DNA from: Ovis canadensis | Lineage: Eukaryota; Chordata; Mammalia; Artiodactyla; Bovidae | Direction: 5' to 3' | Assembly (NCBI RefSeq): GCF_042477335.2 | Contig: NC_091249.1 | Span: 51,444,001 to 51,508,000 of the forward strand | Length of the DNA stretch: 64,000 nt | In this document: positions 32,488 through 45,021 of the stretch, one piece after another | Numbering within the stretch: the first letter of the stretch is position 1 | Layout: every line of letters starts with the position of its first letter | Program-made: the position numbers and the translations under genes | The notes under the pieces: generated by a model | The model's input: only the letters and a program-made list of their open reading frames with translations | Databases searched by the model: none | Told to the model about the DNA's origin: nothing

Positions 32488-35400
32488 CACCAGTAAATGC
32501 CACGTGACCAGACCAGCCTCCCCCAGGGTTCTTGGGGAAGGGAAAAATCTTTTTCCCTCTTAAAAAGAACAGACCCCAACACTTTTCCACTGTTATTCTT
32601 TCCTTATATCCCAGCATTCAGAACTCTTGTGACATTAGCCAGTCGGGGGGGCTTGTGGTTGTATGAGCCATGTATGGAAGTCCAAGTGGGCCCCAGCCAA
32701 GGAAACAGACAGACTCGGGTCTCTTCCCCCCCAACCTTTACTCATGGTGAACTTGAAATAAAAAGTCCACTCTGGAGTCAAGCATGGGATTCAATTCCAC
32801 TGGTCAGGTTGGAAGGTAGTAGGGCTCTCAAAGCTCTATCTAATCCTGCCACGCCCCACTGACGGTACCTGATGAATCCTTGGGAGGAACTAATACCCGT
32901 TCAAGTCGGTGGTGATTTCTTGAACATCTGTGTGTGCTAGGTGTGGTATCAGTCACTGGCAGGAAATATAGAGATAAATAAGACCTGATCCCTGTGAGCC
33001 TAACATGCCTGCCTGGGTTCTCAGGTTGTTTTTAAAGAACCTTTGACCAGGAAATAAATAACAGGAAGTTTGAGGGGCCCTGGGGCTCTGGGCTCATTTT
33101 GTAATGTCCTTTGTGGCCCCAGAAGTGGTTGTTCTTGAGTGTCTCCTGGTCAGGTGTCCCTGTGTGCGTGTGCATGCATGAAAGCTCATGCAGAGGTCTC
33201 CTCTATAGGCAGGAGGGGGCTGCACCAAAGCCAAGGGCTGTGGCTAGGCAGCCGGTGCTGCTTCTGGCTGGGCTCTACAGAGTCTAAAGATCTGTCCTTG
33301 GTGGAGCAGTTGGTTGAGGGGCTGGGCTCTATGAGGACACAGCTTTCCCTCAATGTAAGAAGGCAGTTGGCAAGCTTACCTTCCTTTTCTACAAACTTTC
33401 CTCCTTTTACATCAACTCACCCCAAGCCTGTCCCCCAAACACTCAGGTGCTTTCAGATTTCAGAGTCTTGGGCAGTAGATCTAGGGAATCTGGCAAACTC
33501 TGAGCTAGATCCACCACCAGCTCAGGGAGAATGCCAGATTCTGGCGAGAAATTACTTATCTTCTGATCCTTTGCCCTCCTACCTGAATGGAGGAGTCATC
33601 ATCTTCACTAGTGGATCCTATCACCATTTCTCCCTGAGAAATGGTGTGCTCCATGTTGAGAGCGCCTACCTGCTGACTTAGCCTAAGGGCAAGCCAGAAC
33701 CCCTCCCCTATGACTGGCAAGATGGGGCGTACAGAGCAATGTCCAGCCTAAGAGATGATTCCTCATAACTGCTGATTATCTGTTACTGCTGCCCTGAGCT
33801 GGGGCCGAAGGGCTGGGAAATCTGTTGGTGCTACCCCACCCTACCGTTCACCCAGCTCACTGACTGCCAACAGGAAGTGCTGTTTGGCCAGTTCCTTCCC
33901 ATTCACCCACGCCCTCATCCCTAGACCAAACATGTTTACCTCTGCTTCGCCAATGCAGCCAGCAGCTTTAGCCAACAGGCCGTCTCCTGGCCCCAGTGTC
34001 TCCTGGCCATTTCTGTCTCTCAGTTATGGCTTTTATACCCTCAACAGGATTCTGTATTGTCCCAATTTCTTCCTCCTGAGTTTTTATTGAGGTTATTCCT
34101 GTCACTTCTAAGGAGGGAACAATAGTTGTTTTAGAAGCATTTGCGCTTTATATAAAGATTTTAAAAAGAATTTGCTTTTATTTCCCAAAGTTTGTCTCTG
34201 GGGTTGAGACATTTGAACTCAGGCAGAGACAAGAGGCTGGGCAGAGCTGCCCTGAGTTTAGGGGCCTATTCTTGCATCTCACTTAGACCTCAGACTCTCC
34301 TCTGTAAATTCCACCTGCCTAGTTCTCCCCTTTCATCCTCTTTCTTCCCACATCATCAGAGAGGAAAAGCTCTTTGTTTAAGAGGAAGAGAAAACAAAGC
34401 ATCTTATTTTCTTTTAAAAAATTTTAAATCATGGAAAAGATATTTTTAAAGAAATCCACCCAGAACATTAAAGTTCATTATATTAAGTATTTATCATGTG
34501 TGAGAATAAGTATATAACTGCAGCTAGTAGGTCCCTTTCCCTAACCTCTTAGGTTGTATGAGTAGGATTTGCTTGGTGCCAGTCCTGTGCCCTTTTTTCT
34601 CCTGTCATCTGTAGTTGTGATCAGAAAAAGATAACTGCACTGCGCTGTCAGAATCTCTTTCCACTATGTTGTGTGTTCAATTACCGTAGCTCTTTGTTTC
34701 ATGAAATAAACTGTGAATTTTTTGGGGGGGGTGGGTATGCAGGCTGTGTAAAATTTTTAAGAGGAGAAGTTTGATCATGAAGTAGCTTCTCTGATACAGG
34801 CTTTGGTAGGTAATTGACAGCCACTCTAGATGTCTCACAGGACAGGAAGGAGTGAGGGAAAGGTGGACCACTCTGTGGTTTTCAGTTTTCCATTCTCCAT
34901 CATTCACTGGAAGCTTCCTTCCAGACCTGCCTAGTAAACAACTTCTGAACTGTGCTTGGATTGGGGGAGGCAGGGTAGTTCTTTAAATGGATGGACAGCC
35001 AGCCAGAGTTTTGTGAGGGCCATTGAAAGATTCTTAGATTGATTGGAAACTAGACATTCAACTCAGGCCCACTAATAGCATTTGATACTAGATTGTTAAC
35101 ATCATGAAAGCGGTCACTGTACAGTTAGAAGCAGAGTCAGAAAGACTTTTGGAAAAAGAGACTCTTGCATGAAATGGGGGTGGCGACCTTGCCAGCCTTT
35201 GGGGATTTTCCTGGAGCCTGTACTGAGACCTTTTCTCCAGGGAGTGTGAATTGGCAGTTAACGGGAAATCTACTCTAGAAACTCCTGATCTTTGTGTAAG
35301 GTGGTATTTTGGCATTTGGCCAAGTGCTTATAAATCAGGATCTCAAGAGTCTGCCTCTAAGCTGGTTCCCCAGGAAGCCTTTCTGAGGAGGAACCTATAG

Positions 35401-37270
35401 CTTCCACAAGTAGCTAGAGAACTAATACCTCCCTTAGCCCTATTCAGAAGAAAATTATGAAAACTGTTGAAATTTTTATTCAAAGCCTCATTTGCTTCTC
35501 TACTGGAGCAAACCCATTCTCACAGCAAAATAGTTGTTGCTACAACAGCATTTAAGTTTTTTTAAATGTCTGTTTCCCCCTGAAGTTACTGAGTTTGAAG
35601 TGATTTAAATCACTGTGTTGATACTCTTCTGAACAACTACCAAATCCACATCTTTAGCATTGATATAAATCACTGTTTTATTCTTTACATTCTCCACCCC
35701 ACACTACAGTCAGGGCATGAAGTGCATCAGCGATCCTTTTCCAGGCTTGGCAGCATCTACTCACTGGAGCTGGACTCGCACGTTGCCTCATGAGAACAGA
35801 GTGGCAGGAAGGAAGTTGGTCCTGGCAGCTTCCCCTGTGGAGAAGAATCAGGAGAGCACTAAACGTGGATGGATTTTATTTTTTGCATCAGCTCCTATAA
35901 AAAGTGGGTTTTCTCCAAGGCTTTTTTTGGGGGGGATGTCTTCATCCTCTTGGTATCTGTCAACCAGGAGGTCAGAGTTAGCCCAGTGTCCTCACCTCTC
36001 TGAGATCATGGCAGGAAAGGAGGTGGGACAAGCCCCTGTTCCTCCTGAATAATGACTGGGCTGTTCCATGTGTTCGACATTCCAGATCATTTAGAGCTCA
36101 GTAGCTGCTGCATGAGACTTTCATTGACTGTGGCCCGTTAGCTCTCAGCTGAGCTTCCTAGGGCTAGTGTAGCAGGGCCAGAGGTTGCTATAGTGTAAAT
36201 TGAAAAAAGAATAGGTAATTTGCTTTGTACACACACAAAAATGTAATGATGGTGCTAATTTCCTGGTAAAAATAAGCACTGCCAAGGGTTGAAGGACTGG
36301 TGACTTCAGAAACCTAGATTCCTGTTTGGGAGAAAGAGATCTCATGTCTTAGTTTCCTCGACGTTCTGTTAGGAGAAGGTAGAGCCTTGGTGAATCCTGC
36401 ACCTGACCCTGGGGTGATCCAGTGCAGTCCAGAAACGGAAGACACGCTGTCTGCAGATGAGGGAGTTCTTTGAGTTTCTCAGGGCTGTTGTTACCTTGTC
36501 CACAGCCTCCGTCCACACTGCCTGAACAGGTTGGTAGAGAGCTCCAGGTGTGGGATCTTCCTCAGATACCTTCTGCCCCACTACCTCTTCACTCTCATGG
36601 GAGCACCTCTATTGCTTATGAAGACTAAGGATATTATTTCTTAAGGAAGTGGAAAGAGTTTATTTTAATTAGAAATCCACAGCCTGGGCAGAAACATTTC
36701 CTATCAACATAAGCAAAAATAGCACATGTGGTCCCTTTTCTAGAGCTACTTTCCCATGACTCTCAAAACATCAGGCTCTTTAGGGGCTTCAGGTATAACA
36801 CCTTGGAAATCCAGCAAACCTTTGTAGATAAGAGGTGAGCCCAGGGAGCAGGAGCAGAAATGATCGGTTCTGGTGCTTTAGACTTGCAGGGTTGGGGCAG
36901 AGAACAGGCAGTCTCCAGGTCTGAGATGCGTGCTGCCTGTGTGCATGTAGGTGAGAGTGTTGAAGATGGGCGAGTGCAGCACACAGGAGCTCATGGAAGA
37001 GCAGCTTTCTAAGTCTTGGCAAAAAAAATAAGCTGACAATGAGAGATCTCTTTATTTTTAAGGGGCAAAAGGGGGTGTCAGCTGAGGTCCATCACTCTTT
37101 TTGCCCCCCTTCACCCCAATAGATTGTCAGCGGTAAGTGAAACTCTTAGTGAAAAAGAGGGGAGCCTGTGCTAGGAGTCCCCATAAACATGTACTGTAAT
37201 TCTTTGTATATAGAAAAAAATTACTGTAAAGTAAAGTTTAACTTTACTCTTATGGCCCTTGCCCTGTGTT
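32488..37270 (+). other. NSD1: NSD1 3' UTR (approximate end)
   Basis: After the stop about 4.8 kb of largely repeat-free sequence follows, a length compatible with the long 3' UTR known for NSD1. AATAAA occurs at 32,757 and elsewhere. The distal end is put near 37,250 because AGTAAA at about 37,229 is the last plausible signal before unrelated GC-rich sequence; this is inference. Open frames here, such as 33,139-33,681, show no protein features. Confidence 0.5.
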
Positions 37271-38489
37271 TTGTTTTGTTGTCCGTGGGGAGATAGAGCC
37301 TAACAGGAGGGAGGATGGGTGTGGCGTGAGAGCAGAAGCCAGACTCTGAGGTGGTTCCCAGATGGGGACACCGAGCTGAGCCCTTCCTCCAAGCACCTCA
37401 TGGAAGTGGTGTGGGTTTCCTCCCAGTAGCCACTGCTGTCAGAATGTCTCTGCCACTTTTGGAAGTGGCTGGTATCAGTCTCAGTCCCTACCCAGGAGGC
37501 CTCCATCACCCACACAAGAAGGGTATTTTGAGGAATTGGTTTTTAAAAAGGAACTGGAACCAAAGCACTTTTCTGATCATGAGTCTAGCCATCTTGGCCA
37601 AGTTTTTAGTTTTTTTAGAGGCAGGTGCTAAGCACTGCAGAAGACCCAGCCCAGGGCTAAAATGGGATAGTGAGGCAAAGAGGCTGAGCATCCCATACCA
37701 GAAAGGGAGGGCTGCTCTAATGCTTCTAATGTGAAAAGGAAAGGTCAGTCCTGTGTACATCTGGTTCTTCTGAAGTATCTTGACATCCAAGGCCCAAAAA
37801 TAATACTTTCAGGGAACCCTGGAAATCACTTCCCTTTGTGACTTCGTCCTAAACTTCCTGCCCCAGGAAAGAATAGGGGAAAACAAGCATTTAGTCCTAC
37901 AGTTAACATTCCAACCATACTCTTCATAGTCTTGAACTAGGTACTAGTCACCTCATTTTAAAAGGAGAACACAGCCAAGTTTGAGTCCCTTTTCTGGGTA
38001 GTTAGAGCCCAATCTGGATCTCTAAGACCTTTCTAAGTCTTGCAGAACCTGTAATTTGTCTACTATTAAGCCACATTATAGCATGCTGCTGGGAAGCTTA
38101 GGCTCAGCCACAGGGATGACTCACAGACCTAGACGTGACAGAGGTGCAGTAGAGCCAGCCAGTCCGAGGCAGAAATGCTTGACCTTTTGATCTCTGGTAC
38201 CACCTGAGTGCCTTTCCAGTTCTTAACACCAAGAAGGAACCATTTGAGCTTTGCACTGCCCCAACCCCAGCTTTTCACCCTATCTCTGCCCCCACCAAAG
38301 AACCCAGCAAGGGCCCTTTTGCTTCTCCATTATCTCAGCTGCAACCCTAGGGTGAAGCCACTTGGTTTCCAAAGGAAAATAAGACCTGAGAAGAACACTG
38401 ATTATAGGAAGTGAGGCCAACCAGGTGGCCCCAGAAAGTCCTAGGTGTCCTGACACCCAATCCAGACAGCAGGGAAAGGGGTTGAGTGT
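37271..38489. other. Intergenic stretch between NSD1 and RAB24 3' ends
   Basis: About 1.2 kb of unique-looking sequence with no repeat, exon or RNA gene that I can support. Both flanking genes end toward it. Confidence 0.55.
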
Positions 38490-38507
38490 AATTCACAGTG
38501 CATTGAT

Positions 38508-38513
38508 TTTATT
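38508..38513 (-). terminator. RAB24: RAB24 polyadenylation signal AATAAA
   Basis: TTTATT on the plus strand is AATAAA on the minus strand, 264 bp beyond the RAB24 stop codon. The 3' UTR is therefore about 38,490-38,776. Confidence 0.75.
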
Positions 38514-38776
38514 TACAAATCAGAAGCCATTTAAATAATCTGTAGACACAACTGCTGTCCAGGGCAGAAGCCTGGGGTCCAAATCAGCCCTTACCCTCTT
38601 TGTGCCCATCAGTCAGCCCCAATGCTGTCTCCGCTCCATGGGCCAGCACAGGCAGGTGCCACCTCTGCTGCCACTGGGACCCAGGTAGCTCAGATGTTTG
38701 ATCATCCAAGCCCAGACAAGAGCTAGGTCCAGACTCCCTGGGGGAATCCCCCCCCCCAGGCCAAGTGAGTGGTGAC

Positions 38777-41012
<2,236 letters not shown>

Positions 41013-44002
41013 ATGGTGAAGTATTTCCTGGGCCAGAGCGTGCTCCGGAGTTCCTGGGACCAAGTGTTCGCTGCCTTCTGGCAGCGGTACCCGAATCCCT
41101 ATAGGTACGTGGCCCTGGGAAGAGCAACCCTCCTACCTCGCTCTTTGGAGATCGGAGTCTGGGGGCCGGGAAAGACTCGACTTTGAGTCGGGGGATCTCC
41201 AGAGCCTGGCCATGTTTAGGGCAGAAGAACCCTATCGGGTAAGCGGCCAGACTAGGCCTACAGGGTACTGGAAGGAGGCTGGGCCTGGGCAGTGGATTAC
41301 TTGAAGCCCTAGTCTTAAGGTTCTCTCATCTCAGTGTGGTGAGACAGGAAGAGGAAGCAGCACAGGAATTGGGGAGGGATCTTGGGGTTGGAAGTCTGGG
41401 CGCTTGCCTGCTTCTCTGCCCTTGACTGCTCTCCAGTGGTGCAGTAAATCAGGAGGTCCACCCCTGCTGGAATGCCCAGGAATCCAGGTCAGCGAGGGGG
41501 CGGGAGTTGGAATTTGCCCTGGGAGAGGCTCAAAGGCTCCAGTTCAGGTCTGAGCCACAACCACAGCTTACTCTGAAAGTCTGGGAAAAGGCCTGGCCAT
41601 TCTGAGCGTGGAGGCTCCAGATGGGAACCTCAGCAGGCAGTCTCCCAGGGTCAGGCTCCTGAGGGTCACCTTCACCCTGACACCTGCAGCAAGCATGTCT
41701 TGACGGAAGACATAGTGCACCGAGAGGTGACCTCTGACCAGAAGCTCCTGTCCCGCCGACTCCTGACCAAGACGAACAGGATGCCCCGCTGGGCTGAGCG
41801 ACTGTTTCCTGCCAATGTTGCTCACTCAGTGTACATCCTGGAGGATTCTATTGTGGACCCACAAAACCAGACCATGACCACCTTCACCTGGAACATCAAC
41901 CACGCCCGGCTGATGGTGAGACCCCTCTCACGTCCCCCCCGGAACTAGAGCGCTCTGGATACATGTGGCTAGGGAACCATGAGGGAGCTTCTGTGAGGGG
42001 CTAGGAGCTTCAGATCAAGCAGATCTGAAGAGTGATAGCTCTAGAGTACAAACTTGGATGGTCTTTCCAGGCGGTTACCTTCTCTAGGCCTGTCTTCTAA
42101 CTCGTTCATACAGTGGAGGAGGAATACCTGTGTTCCACTTGTAAGTGCTAAATGCAGGGCACTCACAGTGTGCCTGGCACAAGTATGGGTTGGGCCACAG
42201 GCTTGATGCTGAGGGAAGGAGACAGTAGTTTTCAAACATCAAGCCTCCAGAGTACCTTGGATGTACCTCAGAGGGGAGAGGACTGGGCCCGCCCCTTTGA
42301 CTATCTAATGTAATGATTTCTGCCTGAGATTTTAGGGCAAGGAGAGGGAAGTTCCACATACCTTCGATTTCTTGCTTTAAAAAAAAAAAGACTTGAAAAT
42401 CCATGATTTATTAATAGTTTAAGGAACATTTCATCAATGAGTACCTTGAAAGCTTTCAGGACACTTTTATTCTCTGTTAATTATCACAATAACACAGGGA
42501 AGTGGGTCTTACTCTATTGTGCAAAGAGAATAGTGAAGTTCAGGGAGGGGAAGTGTGCTGCAAAGTCACAGAATGAGTCACCTTAATGCTTTGCCCCAGA
42601 GTCATCTGAGGGCCCTGTCTCTACGGTTTGTAAATTACTAAGAGAAGACCTCTGAGACCTCCCTTTCAATTCAGCTGTGACAGGTGTCTTTTTAAGTGTT
42701 TCTCTTGGACGTGCAGGTCCACTTTCTCCTCTCTGATAAGGAGGATTGCCAGATTTCCTTTTCTGTTTTTAGATTGCTGGCAGCTTAAGGGCCAAAGAGG
42801 GTGGTCATAGTGTTAGTTGCTCAGTGGTGATGGATAGGGAAGTCTGGTGTACTGCAGTCCATGGGGTCACAAAGAGTCAAACACGACTGGACTCAATTGA
42901 ATTGTTTCTCTTTGTAACCTGATAGACTGTAGCCCACCATGCTCCTCTGGCCCTGAAATTCTCCAGGCAAGAATACTGGAGTGGGTTGCCATTTCCTTCT
43001 CCAGAGGATCTTCCTGACCCAGGGATCAAACCCAGGTCTCCTGCATTGGAGGCAGGTTCTTCACCATCTGAGCCATGAGGGAAACCCAAGATGGTTGGCG
43101 GGCAGGCTGAAACCACCACAGACATTTCAAGAGTTTATGTGCTGTTTAGTGTGAAGGGTCAGAGGAAAGGTTTTGAGAGCAAAATGACTTTTTTTTCATC
43201 TTCCTACTCTCTTCCTGAAGTGCCATTTGAGACTGCAGTAAGGTAAGGGGAAGAATGCTTTCCCTCATGAAAAGAGTCAGGGGATCAAATTGATGTGTAA
43301 CTTAGCCAGGTGAAGGACTCCCACACGATTGTGGTTGACTTGCCTGCCTACACAGGTGGTGGAGGAACGATGTGTTTACCGTGTGAACTCTGATAACAGC
43401 GGCTGGACCGAAATCCGCCGGGAAGCCTGGGTCTCCTCTAGCTTATTTGGCGTCTCCAGAGCTGTCCAGGTGAGCAGCATTGGGATGCTGGGGCCAAAGC
43501 CATTTATCGTCGAGTCTGGGCTGGGGTTCCGTGGGCAGCTCTGAATCCTTCTCTTTGTCACTTTTTGCCAGGAATTTGGTCTCGCGCGGTTCAAAAGCAA
43601 CGTGACCAAGACTATGAAGGGTTTTGAATACATCTTGGCCAAGCTGCAAGGTGAGGGCTCAGGACGCAGACAGAGGCTGTCAAGTCCTAACTGCCATGAT
43701 TGGGCCAGAGCCTACTCTTAGCCCACCTTCAACTCATCTGTACCCTGAGTATTTCCTTCAGAGCCTGGCCCCCAGGAGATAAATGTCCTGAGAAGTAATT
43801 TAGGTCGGTTTTCTTGGCATTCTCTAAAACCAGCCCCCCACCCTTTGCTCCAGGTGAGGCCCCTCCCAAAACCCTTGTTGAAACAGCCAAGGAAGCCAAG
43901 GAGAAGGCCAAGGAGACGGCACTGGCAGCTACAGAGAAGGCCAAGGACCTGGCCAGCAAGGCAGCCACCAAGAAGCAGCAGCAGCAGCAGCAGTTCGTGT
44001 AG
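41013..44002 (+). CDS. PRELID1: PRELID1, mitochondrial intermembrane-space phosphatidic-acid transfer protein (five exons, 219 aa)
   Basis: Exons 41013-41104, 41690-41915, 43356-43469, 43572-43650 and 43854-44002 total 660 nt in one frame, ATG to TAG, with GT-AG introns. The start context GGGACGATGG is good. The protein begins MVKYFLGQSVLRSSWDQVF, the N-terminal part of the PRELI/MSF1 fold (about residues 1-175), and contains NRMPRWAERLFPA and TFTWNINHARLM. Known PRELID1 partners TRIAP1 to move phosphatidic acid to the inner membrane for cardiolipin synthesis. The last 50 residues are an Ala/Lys/Glu-rich helix of LEA type (TAKEAKEKAKETALAATEKA) ending in six Gln and FV. The full family length is preserved. 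Confidence 0.98.
41105..41689 (+). other. PRELID1: PRELID1 intron 1
   Basis: 585 bp, GC-rich at its start, with no repeat or exon recognised. Confidence 0.8.
42440..42640 (+). repeat. MIR-like remnant
   Basis: TTAATTATCACAATAACACA, GTGAAGTTCAGGGAGGGGAA and AAAGTCACAGAATGAGTCAC follow MIR wording. Confidence 0.5.
42822..42904 (+). repeat. BovB 3' tip
   Basis: TGGTGATGGATAGGGAAGTC to GACTGGACTCAATTGAATT is a decayed BovB 3' end, next to a Bov-tA in reverse orientation. Confidence 0.7.
42905..43087 (-). repeat. Bov-tA SINE
   Basis: Reverse-complement body (GACTGTAGCCCACCATGCTC, CAGGCAAGAATACTGGAGTG) and head (GATCAAACCCAGGTCTCCTG to GAGCCATGAGGGAAACCC). Confidence 0.87.
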
Positions 44003-44078
44003 CCAGCCCAGGCCCCAAGGCAGCAGTCTAGCAGACTACCAGCTCCAGTCCCTGTGCCCCCTACTCCTGTACTTTATA

Positions 44079-44084
44079 ATTAAA
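44079..44084 (+). terminator. PRELID1: PRELID1 polyadenylation signal ATTAAA
   Basis: ATTAAA lies 77 bp after the stop, inside ACTTTATAATTAAAAGCC, giving a very short 3' UTR. A second AATAAA at 44,368-44,373 is inside an L2-like repeat and is less likely to be used. Confidence 0.7.
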
Positions 44085-44269
44085 AGCCAGCTTCTAGCCC
44101 TTTCGACTATCTGGGTGGTGGGCTGAGGGTAGGTGCCCTGTTTGGCATCTCCAGCACAGCCAGCCAGTTACCCATGTCTGAGCCGGGCCTCCTTCTCCTG
44201 CATCGGGTGGCGGAGGACAGAGGCACAGTGACTTGCCCAGGGTCACTGCATCCAGGTGAAGTGGTCGTA

Positions 44270-44400
44270 AATGCTAGACTGTAAGCTCCATGAGGGCAGG
44301 GACCGTTGTTTTATCCTCTGATGTGTCCTAAGTATCTGAAACAAAATCTTGCGTGTAACAGGCACTCAATAAATACTTGATGAATTCAATCGGACACAGC
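44270..44400 (+). repeat. L2 LINE 3' end
   Basis: GACTGTAAGCTCCATGAGGG and GCACTCAATAAATACTTGAT are the well-known L2 3' terminal sequence. Confidence 0.75.
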
Positions 44401-44661
44401 TCTGGAGTCAGAAAGCTTGAATCTTGACCCCACTTGTTTTCTGGCTTTGGCCCTCAGGCTGGTCACATCACTCGGCCTTGGTCCCACTCTTGAAGTGTGG
44501 ACAGATGGCCTCCAAACTGTGGGGAGTAAAGGGGCACTGCCCAGTGCGGTCAGTAGGGTTTGTGGTGGCTGTGAATCTCATTTCTTCTTTTCCAGTTTGT
44601 AGCTGGAAGTTCCCACATTTTCATCAGGCAAGACCATGCACAGGAAGTTAAGAAAGAGGCT

Positions 44662-44667
44662 TTTAAT
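44662..44667 (-). terminator. MXD3: MXD3 polyadenylation signal ATTAAA
   Basis: TTTAAT on the plus strand is ATTAAA on the minus strand, 355 bp past the MXD3 stop. The MXD3 3' UTR then spans about 44,645-45,021. The two signals of the convergent PRELID1 and MXD3 genes are under 600 bp apart. Confidence 0.65.
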
Positions 44668-45021
44668 GAAAATACAGTATGCATGGGGCAAAGGCCAGGG
44701 GCCCTTGTTTAGGAAGGAACATGAGGGCCCAAGAGGCTTCCTGCTGCCATGGACAGCTGGGCCAAGTGCTATAAAAAAATGCCTGGGAGGGGGGCCTGGG
44801 CCCAAGCTACCTGCCCTGCAGGGCTCGGGGGGCCCAGCATCCCTCTCCCAGGTGGGACTGCCAGCCGCCAGCAGCAGGGTACGAGGAGCACCTGTTCCCA
44901 CACAGGGTCCTTTGAGTCCATTCCAACAGTGACTCCAAGCAGCCCTGGAGGCCCGGTGAGGGCTCTGGCCTGACGGCGCAAAGAGTGGGCTGAGGGCAGA
45001 GGCCGCTCTGGGCGGTGAGGG

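Larger units (their letters stand above)
41916..43355 (+). other. PRELID1: PRELID1 intron 2
   Basis: A 1.4 kb intron, the only one in this gene with recent SINEs. It holds an MIR-like piece (42,440-42,640), a BovB 3' tip (42,822-42,904) and a Bov-tA (42,905-43,087). Confidence 0.75.

Noticed and set aside
30803-32563. Several 75-158 codon frames overlapping the last NSD1 exon on both strands
   Set aside because: Shadows of the long GC-rich NSD1 coding exon; compositionally biased with no domains.
33139-33681. 180-codon frame in the NSD1 3' UTR
   Set aside because: No similarity recognised, no splice context, and it lies within a UTR of the expected length.
37271-38489. A hidden gene between NSD1 and RAB24
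   Set aside because: No exon-like frame with splice sites, no start-stop unit with domain content; both neighbours simply end here.
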